Origin: Bretschneidera sinensis
Lineage: Eukaryota; Streptophyta; Magnoliopsida; Brassicales; Akaniaceae
DNA: 64,000 bases
Direction of reading: 5' to 3'
Assembly: GCA_023935145.1 (NCBI GenBank)
Contig: CM043698.1
Coordinates: 65,738,501-65,802,500 of the forward strand
Shown: piece by piece, positions 49,209 through 57,598 of the stretch
Numbering within the stretch: position 1 is the first letter of the stretch
Layout: the number at the start of each line of letters is the position of its first letter
Made by a program: the position numbers and the translations under genes
Notes under the pieces: model-generated
What the model was told of the DNA's origin: nothing
Seen by the model: the letters and a program-made list of their open reading frames with translations, nothing else
Databases searched by the model: none

Positions 49209-50465
49209 TCATGGTGCGGGAGAGTCCGAGCTGTCACGAAGAAGTTCCCTAATCTCAGCTAGGGAACCCTCGGTGTGCTCTCGATGTAACTCGAAGTCAT
49301 CCCGTAGGTGGTCTATGGAGGAGCTCAGCCTCTGATAATCAGACTGCATGGACTGAAAACCAGACTCCATCGTCATCTGAAGACTCGCGATAGCTCGTAG
49401 GATGTCACCATATCCAGTCTGACCAGTACTCGAGTCACCAATGGGAGGTGCTCGGGTATCTGTCTCCATCTCAGCAGCCGTATCAGCATCCTCATCACTG
49501 TCACTCGCATCCTCTCGAATCCTTAGGCGTTTTCCAGCCATAGGATAGAGAAACCCTTCACGAACAGTACATCCCATCTTCTTTAGAGATGAGATGTTGA
49601 TGATATCCGTCAATCCGATATCCTGAGCCTCGGAGGCAGGCAAAGGTACCCGGAAGTGCTGGAGGATGAGTGTAATGAGCATCCCATAAGGAAGACACCC
49701 GGAGTCGTTTGCTTCACCGTTTATCATGTTGGCGAGCAGCAGAGGATATATATTGAAGTGGTGCCCAGATTTTAGGCACCAAATCAATACCGTATCTATT
49801 TTAGATAGATACCCTCGACTCCCGAGTCTCGGGTGGATGGTCCAACTGACAATCAACTGAAACATTTTTGAGTCGAGGGGCAAGTCACTACATGTGTGAA
49901 ATGTAGTGGGTCTGTACACATAGTTAGGGTCGCCCCTGACTATCCGACAGGCCTCCTCAACTTCAAAGTTGTCTGGCCATCCATCCAGACTCCATTGAAC
50001 CCCCCTTATAGGGATTCTCAGAATGCTCATCAAGAGGTCAGTGTTGACCTCAAACTCCACACCGCTAACTCTGGTTCTGAATCTCAGAGCCAGAGGACTG
50101 GGTTTCACCAAGTTCGCATAGAACTGGTGAATCAGTCGCGGGTAATATTTTTCATGAATACTGACCAGTGGGGTCAGATTTATTGCCTCAAAGGCTGGAA
50201 GAATATCGAAATTACCATGACGAATGGAGTCGAAATCAACGACTCTACCCGTCATGATTTTCTTGTGACGGATTATAGAGTTATACCTCTTATGAGCCGC
50301 TGGGCTGAAAAACAGAGCCTGCTCCAACTCTGTTCTGGGCTCCTTGCTGGATGACCCTGCTACTCCCTTCCCTTTTGATTCCGAAGCCGAAGGTTTTGAA
50401 GATCTTGGCTTTTTGGGCGCATTAGGTCCACTTGTTGTGAGTTTTATACGGATTTTGTCACTCAT
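49209..50465 (-). CDS. ORF3: 418-aa protein of unknown function downstream of pol ('putative plant transposon protein' type)
   Basis: Intact frame in the position where some Sireviruses carry an env-like gene. The N-terminus is basic and Ser/Lys/Pro-rich (KPRSSKPSASESKGKG, about 19-34). A folded core follows (about 65-310), with FYANLVKPSPLALRFRTRVS, LIVSWTIHPRLGSRGYLSKI and LITLILQHFRVPLPASEAQD. Next is an acidic linker (DASDSDEDADTAAEMETD), then a probable coiled coil (about 350-405). I see no signal peptide, membrane segment or transposase triad, so an envelope role is unlikely. The core resembles what databases label 'putative plant transposon protein' (from memory, unverified). A decayed homologue sits at the same place in the older element. 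Its own TATA box and palindrome array lie just upstream. Function unknown; nuclear DNA-binding or anti-silencing roles are only inference. Confidence 0.85.
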   Translation of the reverse strand: MSDKIRIKLTTSGPNAPKKPRSSKPSASESKGKGVAGSSSKEPRTELEQALFFSPAAHKRYNSIIRHKKIMTGRVVDFDSIRHGNFDILPAFEAINLTPLVSIHEKYYPRLIHQFYANLVKPSPLALRFRTRVSGVEFEVNTDLLMSILRIPIRGVQWSLDGWPDNFEVEEACRIVRGDPNYVYRPTTFHTCSDLPLDSKMFQLIVSWTIHPRLGSRGYLSKIDTVLIWCLKSGHHFNIYPLLLANMINGEANDSGCLPYGMLITLILQHFRVPLPASEAQDIGLTDIINISSLKKMGCTVREGFLYPMAGKRLRIREDASDSDEDADTAAEMETDTRAPPIGDSSTGQTGYGDILRAIASLQMTMESGFQSMQSDYQRLSSSIDHLRDDFELHREHTEGSLAEIRELLRDSSDSPAP

Positions 50466-50675
50466 TTTTAAGAAATTTGAAGTTTTTGGAAAAAGGAAAT
50501 TTGGTAAAAATGAGAGATTTTAACCGTAGAAAGTTAAAAATCTCTTTAGGAATGAGTAGATCGGTGTGTTTAGAAGGGATTTGGATGGTTTTTAGATCAA
50601 AAAGATGAATTTTTCTAGAGAGAGAAAGCTTGGGCTCTTTGAAAATGGCGTAAAGAGGGCGAAAATGAACAGTCC

Positions 50676-50683
50676 CTTTTATA
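50676..50683 (-). promoter_or_regulatory. TATA box for ORF3
   Basis: The minus strand reads tctataaaaggg, a good TATA box, about 211 bp upstream of the ORF3 ATG and 12 bp from the first palindrome (50695). The older copy has a TATA at the matching place (46124-46131). This suggests a separate internal promoter. A start site has not been shown. Confidence 0.6.
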
Positions 50684-50694
50684 GAATCGCGATA

Positions 50695-51022
50695 CCAGTC
50701 GACTGGGTAAACTTACCAGTCGACTGGGCCCCTTTGAAAAGATGAACAGTTCTCTTACCAGTCGACTGGGTAAACGTACCAGTCGACTGGATCAACTGAC
50801 AGTGAGATACCAGTCTACTGGGCTATCGATACCAGTCGACTGGGGGTTAAAAAAAATTTGGCTCCAAGCATGATTTGATTTTATAGACGACTGGAGAAGA
50901 CTTACCAGTCGTCTGGAGTTTTTGGCAGAAAGTTACCAGTCGACTGGGTCAAAATTACCAGTCGACTGGAAAAACAGGCAGAGACTTACCAGTCGACTGG
51001 AGAACATTTACCAGTCGACTGG
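50695..51022. repeat. Palindrome array between pol and ORF3
   Basis: ccagtcgactgg or near-copies start at 50695/50716, 50758/50779, 50810/50832, 50883 (degenerate)/50905 (ccagtcgtctgg), 50936/50958 and 50989/51011. These are six pairs with spacing 21, 21, 22, 22, 22 and 22, and pair-to-pair steps 63, 52, 73, 53 and 53. It is the same module as in the LTR U3, but the intervening bases differ, so it is not simply a copied LTR piece. Confidence 0.95.
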
Positions 51023-51162
51023 ATCCTGAGTAAAATTTCCAGTCCTGAATTTTTAGCACGATTTTGTTTATCTATGACATTTTTGAGTGAAGGGAATAAT
51101 TAAACATGGATTAATACTCTATCACTCAATGTCAAACATGCAAATGATGAAATGAGATGCAA

Positions 51163-54100
51163 TCAAACATTCAATTTATCAAAATCAAGCAATCCCATCA
51201 ACTTTCTTATTTTGCAAAAACTAGCTTCACTTAAGGGTTTTGTAAGAATATCAGCTATTTGATCTTCTGAAGGTATAAATTCTAATCTTATATCACCTTT
51301 TTGAGCATGGTCTCTTAAGAAATGATGTCTAATCTCTATATGCTTGGTTCTAGAGTGCTGAATAGGATTTTTGGTTAGGTTGATGGCACTAGTATTATCA
51401 CAAAATATAGGAATATTTTTGAGACTCATGCCATAGTCTTCTAGTTGTTGTTTCATCCATAATACTTGGGCACAACAACTGCCAGCTGCTACATATTCCG
51501 CCTCAGCGGTTGATAGTGCAACTGAATTCTGTTTCTTGGAGAACCAAGAAGTTAACATAGCACCTAAGAATTGGCATGTTCCACTTGTGCTTTTTCTATC
51601 TAACCTACATCCAGCAAAATCAGCATCCGAATATCCTACTAGCTCAAAAGATGATTCTCTAGAATACCATAATCCTATGGTCTGGGTCCCTTGTAGATAT
51701 CTAAGGATTCTTTTTACTGCAACTACATGTGATTCCTTAGGATTAGATTGAAATCTAGCGCACATGCATACACTGAACATTATATCAGGTCTACTTGCAG
51801 TCAAGTACAGTAAAGCACCTATCATGCTTCTATAATATTTAGAATCTACAGTTTTACCTCCTTCATCAAGATCAAGTTTGGTGGTTGTGCTCATAGGCGT
51901 TCCAATTGGCTTTGAGCTTTCCATCCCGAACCTCTTTAGTAGATCTTTGATGTACTTTTGTTGATTGATGAAGATACCTCCTTTTAGTTGCTTGATTTGC
52001 AGTCCAAGGAAGTAGGTAAGTTCTCCCATCATGCTCATTTCAAATTCACCTTGCATGCACTTTGCAAACTCTTGACACATAGATTCATTAGTAGCACCAA
52101 ATATAATATCATCAACATATATTTGAACTATCAAAGTGTCATTTTTGTGAGTTTTTGTGAAGAGAGTTGTATCTATTTTTCCTCTTACAAAATCATTATC
52201 AATCAAAAATTTGCTTAGTCTTTCGTACCATGCCCTTGGAGCTTGCTTCAGCCCATATAAAGCCTTAGAAAGCTTGTAGACATGATTTGGAAGACTAGGA
52301 TTTTCAAAACCAAGAGGTTGTTCAACATAAACCTCTTCTTCTATAAAGCCATTTAAAAAGGCACTTTTCACATCCATTTGAAATAGCTTGAATTTATTAA
52401 AGCATGCAAAGGCTAATAACATTCGAATAGCTTCTAATCTAGCTACGGGAGCATAGGTTTCATCAAAATCTATTCCTTCCTCTTGATTATATCCCTTAGC
52501 AACTAGCCTAGCCTTATTTCTAGTTACTATACCATTTTCATCCATTTTATTTCTATATACCCATTTAGTTCCAATAATTGAATGATCTTTAGGTCTTGGA
52601 ACTAGTTCCCAAACATTGTTTCTCTCAAATTGATTTATCTCTTCCTGCATTGCAATTATCCAATCATTATCTTTTTCAGCTTCTATAAATGTCTTAGGTT
52701 CTACTTGAGACAAATAAGCTACAAAATTGCAAATATTTCTAATGGAAGAACGAGTTCTTACCCCTTGTGAAGGATCACCAATTACTTGATCAATTGGATG
52801 ATGATTTACATACCTCCAATCCTTGGGTAGATTTTCCTCTTGTTGACTTGAGGATGGTTGGTCCAAATTTGGAGTTGCCATCCCTTCATTTGTTTGAGAA
52901 GAACTCACTTTTGGGTCAACAATGGGAGTAGAAGTTTCCATTCTTGGAATAAAATCTGCATCATCTTTAAAGGAAACTTCTCCACTACTCATTGGGTTAG
53001 ATTCATCAATAGTTACATGCACAGATTCTTCTACTACTAGAGTTCTCTTATTGAAAACTCTATAAGCCTTACTAGTAGTAGAATATCCTAAAAATATCCC
53101 TTCATCGGTCTTAGAATCAAATTTACCCAAGTTAGTTTTATTGTTATTTAAGATGAAGCACTTACTACCAAAGGCACGAAAATAGGAAATATTGGGCTTT
53201 CTCCCTTTCCATAGTTCATAAGGAGTTTTATCAAGCAGGGGCCTTATTAAAATTCTATTTAAAATATAGCAAGAAGTATTCACGGCTTCAGCCCAAAAAT
53301 ATTTTGGTAAATTATTTTCACAAAGCATTGTTCTTGAAAATTCTTCTAGAACTCTATTTTTCCTCTCAACAACTCCATTTTGTTGAGGAGTTCTAGGAGC
53401 TGAAAAGTTGTGATTAATTCCATTTTCATCACAAAATTTTGAAAAGCTTTGATTTTCAAATTCTTTGCCATGATCACTTCTTATGCTTGAAATACAAATT
53501 CCTTTTTCATTTTGTACCTTTTTGCAAAACTTTTCAAATCCTTTGAAAGCTTCATCCTTATAAGCAATAAAAATAACAAAGGTATATCTTGAATAGTCAT
53601 CAACAATAACAAGAGCATATTGATGGCCACCTAGACTAATGGTACTAATTGGACCAAATAAGTCCATATGCAAAAGTTCCAAAGGTCTAGTAGTTGAGAC
53701 AACATTTTTTGCTTTGAAAGATATCCTTGATTGTTTTCCCATTTGACAAGCATTGCAAATTTTGTTTTTCTCAAAATTGATTTTAGGAAGACCAATAACT
53801 AAATCTTTTCTTGAAACAATTTTTAGCAAGTTCATATTTACATGACCAAGCCTTCTATGCCATAGCCATTGATTTTCACTAAAAGCAGGAAAACATTTTT
53901 CATTATTGGAATGTAAGGATTTCAAATCAACTATATAGACATTTTCATGTCTATGGCCAATGAATTTGATCTTGTTGCTCTTGATGTCTATAACTAGACA
54001 ATGAGAGGTCTCAAATGTGACTTTATATCCTTTGTCACATAATTGACTAATGCTAAGTAAATTTGGCTTTAAGCCTTGTACTAGCAATACATTATCTAAA

Positions 54101-54285
54101 GTTAAGAAATCATTACCGACTTTTCCATGCCCGATGATCTTTATTTTAGTATTGTCTCCAATGGTCACAAGTCCACCATCTCTTAGAGTTAGCTCCTTGA
54201 ATACGCTTTTATCACCGGTCATATGCTTCGAGCAACCGCTATCAAGGTACCAACAGTTACCTTTCTCCTTGGTATGAAGGCAAAT
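51163..54285 (-). CDS. Pol: protease, integrase, reverse transcriptase, RNase H (open)
   Basis: 1040 codons, in the same frame as gag and directly after the gag TAG. Seen in order: the aspartic protease motif [10 protein letters not shown] near the start; the GAG-pre-integrase zinc finger (WHRRLGH ... CNACQMGKQ); the integrase core with [26 protein letters not shown] and [15 protein letters not shown] (DDE); the RT with [46 protein letters not shown] and the catalytic box IYVDDIIFG; the RNase H with [37 protein letters not shown] and [11 protein letters not shown]; and the end [11 protein letters not shown]. All domains look complete. Best match in memory is the Sirevirus lineage of Copia. 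Translation needs readthrough of the preceding TAG, or a separate start (the next ATG, at 54222, lies inside the protease motif). Confidence 0.93.
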   Translation of the reverse strand: MCLHTKEKGNCWYLDSGCSKHMTGDKSVFKELTLRDGGLVTIGDNTKIKIIGHGKVGNDFLTLDNVLLVQGLKPNLLSISQLCDKGYKVTFETSHCLVIDIKSNKIKFIGHRHENVYIVDLKSLHSNNEKCFPAFSENQWLWHRRLGHVNMNLLKIVSRKDLVIGLPKINFEKNKICNACQMGKQSRISFKAKNVVSTTRPLELLHMDLFGPISTISLGGHQYALVIVDDYSRYTFVIFIAYKDEAFKGFEKFCKKVQNEKGICISSIRSDHGKEFENQSFSKFCDENGINHNFSAPRTPQQNGVVERKNRVLEEFSRTMLCENNLPKYFWAEAVNTSCYILNRILIRPLLDKTPYELWKGRKPNISYFRAFGSKCFILNNNKTNLGKFDSKTDEGIFLGYSTTSKAYRVFNKRTLVVEESVHVTIDESNPMSSGEVSFKDDADFIPRMETSTPIVDPKVSSSQTNEGMATPNLDQPSSSQQEENLPKDWRYVNHHPIDQVIGDPSQGVRTRSSIRNICNFVAYLSQVEPKTFIEAEKDNDWIIAMQEEINQFERNNVWELVPRPKDHSIIGTKWVYRNKMDENGIVTRNKARLVAKGYNQEEGIDFDETYAPVARLEAIRMLLAFACFNKFKLFQMDVKSAFLNGFIEEEVYVEQPLGFENPSLPNHVYKLSKALYGLKQAPRAWYERLSKFLIDNDFVRGKIDTTLFTKTHKNDTLIVQIYVDDIIFGATNESMCQEFAKCMQGEFEMSMMGELTYFLGLQIKQLKGGIFINQQKYIKDLLKRFGMESSKPIGTPMSTTTKLDLDEGGKTVDSKYYRSMIGALLYLTASRPDIMFSVCMCARFQSNPKESHVVAVKRILRYLQGTQTIGLWYSRESSFELVGYSDADFAGCRLDRKSTSGTCQFLGAMLTSWFSKKQNSVALSTAEAEYVAAGSCCAQVLWMKQQLEDYGMSLKNIPIFCDNTSAINLTKNPIQHSRTKHIEIRHHFLRDHAQKGDIRLEFIPSEDQIADILTKPLSEASFCKIRKLMGLLDFDKLNV

Positions 54286-56340
54286 CTACATCACACAAGG
54301 ATATACGATAGCATTTTTAGGTACCCAAAATTTCTTGGGTCCTTTGGGGTTAGTTCTTGAAAATACGGTTCCTTTTGGGACCCATACTTTCTTAACAATA
54401 TATGGTGCTCTATGAACATGTTGATGATGCACATACCTAGCATTATAGTCATAGTAATTTCTAGGAAATTTTACATGTGCATTCCTATAATCCTTAGGAT
54501 GATAGTTCCTAGGAGACATGATTCTATGGTAAGGGGTATGAAAATGCATGTCATTTCCAGAAAATGAACGATGATGCATTCTAGGATACATGCTAGCATA
54601 TGTATGCAAGTTATTTCTAGAATAGCCATGATGGTGATTCCTAGAATGAGCAGAATGCATTCTTTGATTATACACATTGTTCCTAGAATGAGCACGATGA
54701 TTATTTCTAGGATGTGTATGAGCATTTCTAGAATGAGCATACAAATAAGCATGAGTATTTTTAGGATGCTTCAATTTAGTATGATCATTTAAGTTTCTAG
54801 AGTTCCTCGGATTTATTAAGGGAGTGCTTTTAACAAGGTTAGGAGCTTTCGAAGTAGAAGCTCCATCTACACAAGAGGCTTTCATGAATAAGCTCTCTTT
54901 TGTTTTTTGTTTTCCCAATGGAGAATATCCTACACCAGATTTTCCTCCACTTAATCTTTGGGAAGAAAGCACTTCATCAAGTTTTTCTTTACCAAGCATA
55001 AGTCTAGATACAGTGCTGTTTAATTCAGAAATTTTATTTTTCAAATTCTCATTTTCATCTTTAAGAAAATCTTGAGACGAATTATACAGTAAAGATGATA
55101 ATTTTTCTTTTTCTTCTCTAAGAACTATCATTTCCTTAGAAAGAGATGATACTTCTTTCTTAAGAACAGAATTTCTAGAATCAAATTTCTTTAATTCTTC
55201 ATGCATTTCATTTATGACTTCTAGTAATTCTTCACTACTAGTAACAATATTATTTTTTGAAGAGGGAGAAGATGTTACCTCACTTTCATCATCGATTGCC
55301 ATTAAACAGAGGTTGGCAATCTCTTCGTATCCAATTTCTTTGTCTGATGACTCATCTTCTTCGTCATCGCTCCAGGTAGTTGCTACCATAGCTTTCTTCT
55401 TGAAGCCCTTGTATGGTTTGCTTGAAACTGGACAGTCAGCTTTTATATGTCCTGGCTTCTTGCAGCCATAGCACATTAGTGGTTCCCTTTTTGAGGTGGG
55501 ATCCTTTGAGTAAGGTTTCTTGCTTTTCTTCAAGAACCTATGGAATCGTCTGGTGATTAAAGCCATTTCACCATCCTCTTCACTGCTCTCTGCTTCTTGT
55601 TCTAATTCCTTTTCTTTGTTGCTCGTAGAAGCTTTGAGAGCAATTTGCTTCTTCTTCTTCTCATCATCATTGACGATGGGAGTCATTTCTTCCATCTCGT
55701 ATGTCAATAATGACCCAAGCAGCGTCTCAACATCAAGCTTGTCAAGATTTTTGGCCTCTTGAATGGCTGTCCTCTTTGGTTTCCATTCTGGAGGTAGAGA
55801 TCTTAAGATTTTTCTGGTTAGTTCAACTTCCTCAATATTCTTGCCAAGCAATTTTAAACTATTTATAATAGTAGTAAATCGTGAGTGCATTTCAGAAATG
55901 GTTTCATTAGGAGACATCTTAAAAGATTCATATTCAGAAATTAGCATGTAAATTTTAGACTTTTTTACTTCACTTGTTCCTTCATATGTGACTTGCAATT
56001 TGTCCCATATTTCTTTAGCAGAAACGCATGCAGATATTTTGTTATATTCAGAAATATCTAAAGCACAATGTAGCATGCTTGTTGCTCTGCTATTGAGAGA
56101 CATTGTTCTACAATCCTCGTCAGTAAACTCAGTTTTGAGTTTAGGCATTGTATGAAGAGTCTCTCCAATAACTATTTCTTTTGAGGGAATTTTAGGTCCC
56201 TCTTCTATAATTCTCCATAGATTGTAATCTTGTCCTTCGACGAAGATTTTCATTCTATTTTTCCAGTAGTTATAATTTGATCCATTGAACAATGGAGGTC
56301 TAGTATAAGAGTGTCCCTCAGAGTAGCTATTTGCTGCCAT
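54286..56340 (-). CDS. Gag (684 aa), UBN2 type with CCHC knuckle and His/Asn/Arg-rich tail
   Basis: Starts at the first ATG after the primer site (56340). Residues about 15-230 form a UBN2/DUF4219-type capsid region (PPLFNGSNYNYWKNRMKIF; SEYESFKMSPNETISEMHSR). Residues 290-303 are the knuckle CYGCKKPGHIKADC, which binds element RNA. Residues about 370-470 are a heptad-rich coiled coil. Residues about 525-635 are unusually rich in His, Asn, Arg and Tyr, with repeated HSRN, HPRN and YSRN. The frame ends in TAG at 54286-54288 and continues openly into pol. The older copy has CAG there, so a single C-to-T change explains the stop. Whether the stop is leaky or disabling is not known. Confidence 0.92.
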   Translation of the reverse strand: MAANSYSEGHSYTRPPLFNGSNYNYWKNRMKIFVEGQDYNLWRIIEEGPKIPSKEIVIGETLHTMPKLKTEFTDEDCRTMSLNSRATSMLHCALDISEYNKISACVSAKEIWDKLQVTYEGTSEVKKSKIYMLISEYESFKMSPNETISEMHSRFTTIINSLKLLGKNIEEVELTRKILRSLPPEWKPKRTAIQEAKNLDKLDVETLLGSLLTYEMEEMTPIVNDDEKKKKQIALKASTSNKEKELEQEAESSEEDGEMALITRRFHRFLKKSKKPYSKDPTSKREPLMCYGCKKPGHIKADCPVSSKPYKGFKKKAMVATTWSDDEEDESSDKEIGYEEIANLCLMAIDDESEVTSSPSSKNNIVTSSEELLEVINEMHEELKKFDSRNSVLKKEVSSLSKEMIVLREEKEKLSSLLYNSSQDFLKDENENLKNKISELNSTVSRLMLGKEKLDEVLSSQRLSGGKSGVGYSPLGKQKTKESLFMKASCVDGASTSKAPNLVKSTPLINPRNSRNLNDHTKLKHPKNTHAYLYAHSRNAHTHPRNNHRAHSRNNVYNQRMHSAHSRNHHHGYSRNNLHTYASMYPRMHHRSFSGNDMHFHTPYHRIMSPRNYHPKDYRNAHVKFPRNYYDYNARYVHHQHVHRAPYIVKKVWVPKGTVFSRTNPKGPKKFWVPKNAIVYPCVM

Positions 56341-56381
56341 TGGATCAACTCTAGGAATTTAAGCCTTATAAAGAGAACTAG

Positions 56382-56393
56382 GCTCTGATACCA
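56382..56393 (-). other. Primer binding site of the young element
   Basis: The minus strand reads tggtatcagagc, matching the 3' end of initiator Met-tRNA, 2 bases from the 5' LTR. Confidence 0.92.
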
Positions 56394-56969
56394 ATTGTAG
56401 CTCGAGGTTTCAACCCAAGAGGGGGGGTGAATTGGGTTTTTAAAAACTTTTGCGGAATTTATACAAGTTTATAAAAACAGATAAGCAACAAATAATTGAT
56501 ACAAGTAGAAAGCTGTAAATAAAGAGTTTAAGGAAAGAGGATGCAAACACAGTTATAGTGGTTCGGCAATATCGGATTCGTTCCGACCCTACGTCCACTC
56601 TCTTCAAGGAACTCCTTGAAGTAATCCACTAAGAAAACTTAGTCGCACAACTTAGCCGGGTGTTGCACAAACCGTACACAAGCAATTTACAGGAATTGCT
56701 TAAACCGAAAAATCCCCTTCCTTTCAGAAGTTTCCCCTTCCTCTCGGAAGTAATCCCTTTACAAAGATGGTGTAAAGTAAAAGGTAGAGAGACAACAAAT
56801 GAAAGCTTATTACAACAGAAATGTCTCTCTTTCAAAGTAAAGCTTGAAGAAATGGCTCAATAAGATTATTTCAAAGCTTTTTGTGTTTCAAGAGTATAAA
56901 AACTTGATTATATGAGATCAACTCTTTTTGAATATGTGCTGCTTGTTATTGAATGCTTTGCTGAGAGGG

Positions 56970-56977
56970 TTTATATA
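56970..56977 (-). promoter_or_regulatory. LTR TATA box (5' copy, drives the element)
   Basis: tatataaa on the minus strand, with the palindrome array 96-307 bp upstream. This layout is typical of a plant LTR promoter with upstream activating repeats. Confidence 0.65.
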
Positions 56978-57072
56978 GCAATCAATTAATATGGCCGTTT
57001 TGGACTTTAATTTGAAAAAGATTTACTTTAAAACGTTCAGATTTGGAGTCCAACGGTCATATTTTTGAACTA

Positions 57073-57284
57073 CCAGTCGACTGGGTCGAGATACCAGTCG
57101 ACTGGGTTCACTTGAAAAATATACGTTTTCAGACCTTCTGGGTATCCAGTCGACTGGTATATATCATCCAGTCGACTGGGGACTTTCTGTCCATTGTTCC
57201 AGTCGACTGGGTTGATTCATCCAGTCGACTGGGTACCTTCTGACCCATATACCAGTCGACTGGTATATGTACCCAGTCGACTGG
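57073..57284. repeat. Eight perfect palindromes ccagtcgactgg in U3 (5' LTR)
   Basis: Starts at 57073, 57094, 57146, 57168, 57199, 57221, 57252 and 57273. Same pairing and spacing as the 3' LTR copy. Confidence 0.97.
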
Positions 57285-57593
57285 GTTGTCTTCCAACCCA
57301 GTTTTTCTTCTGTTTTTCATTTAAAAACATTTTAAAATTAATGTTTTTAGAAAAACCATTTGTGTTTGAGCCATTAAACAAGCTAATACAATGTATGAGT
57401 GAGACTTACATTGGTTCTAAACCTTAAGACCTATACTAGATCTTCAGTCTTCACTTGATACTTGATTTGGTTCGAGTTTTTGCACTTTGTTCCTTGGTTG
57501 AATGTGTTTGATCCTTAATACAACTTAGTTTAAACATGTTAGTTAAATAACAGTTGTGTTTTGCCATCATTAAAATACGGGCGAGGGTCAACA

Positions 57594-57598
57594 GTCCC
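57594..57598. repeat. Target-site duplication of the young element, right (gtccc)
   Basis: Matches 47449-47453. Confidence 0.92.

Larger units (their letters stand above)
47454..57593 (-). mobile_element. Young Sirevirus-like Copia element (10,140 bp) with a third ORF
   Basis: Complete element on the minus strand: 5' LTR 56396-57593, primer site 56382-56393, gag 54286-56340, pol 51163-54285, palindrome array and TATA 50676-51022, ORF3 49209-50465, polypurine tract at about 48652-48668, 3' LTR 47454-48651. The two LTRs keep a constant offset of 8942 and I found no difference between them by eye, so the insertion is recent. It inserted into the RT/RNase H region of an older relative. All coding parts are open except for one TAG between gag and pol. 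Confidence 0.96.
56396..57593 (-). repeat. 5' LTR of the young element (1198 bp)
   Basis: Appears identical to 47454-48651. Minus-strand TATA at 56970-56977. On the minus strand the U3 begins at 57593. Confidence 0.96.

Noticed and set aside
49896..50354. 152-aa plus-strand frame opposite ORF3
   Set aside because: Antisense shadow of ORF3. The older copy does not keep it open and it resembles nothing known.
49209..50465. ORF3 as a retroviral-type envelope gene
   Set aside because: Its position fits, but I see no signal peptide, transmembrane stretch or glycoprotein-like cysteine pattern.
54471..54752. Minus-strand frame rich in Ile/Leu/Met (93 aa) and opposite plus-strand frames in the gag tail
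   Set aside because: Shadow frames of the His/Asn-rich gag tail, made by its repeated codons.
47454..57593. Clustered short palindromes as a CRISPR-like array
   Set aside because: Repeats are 12 bp palindromes with short unequal spacers inside a plant LTR element. There are no cas genes and the host is eukaryotic.
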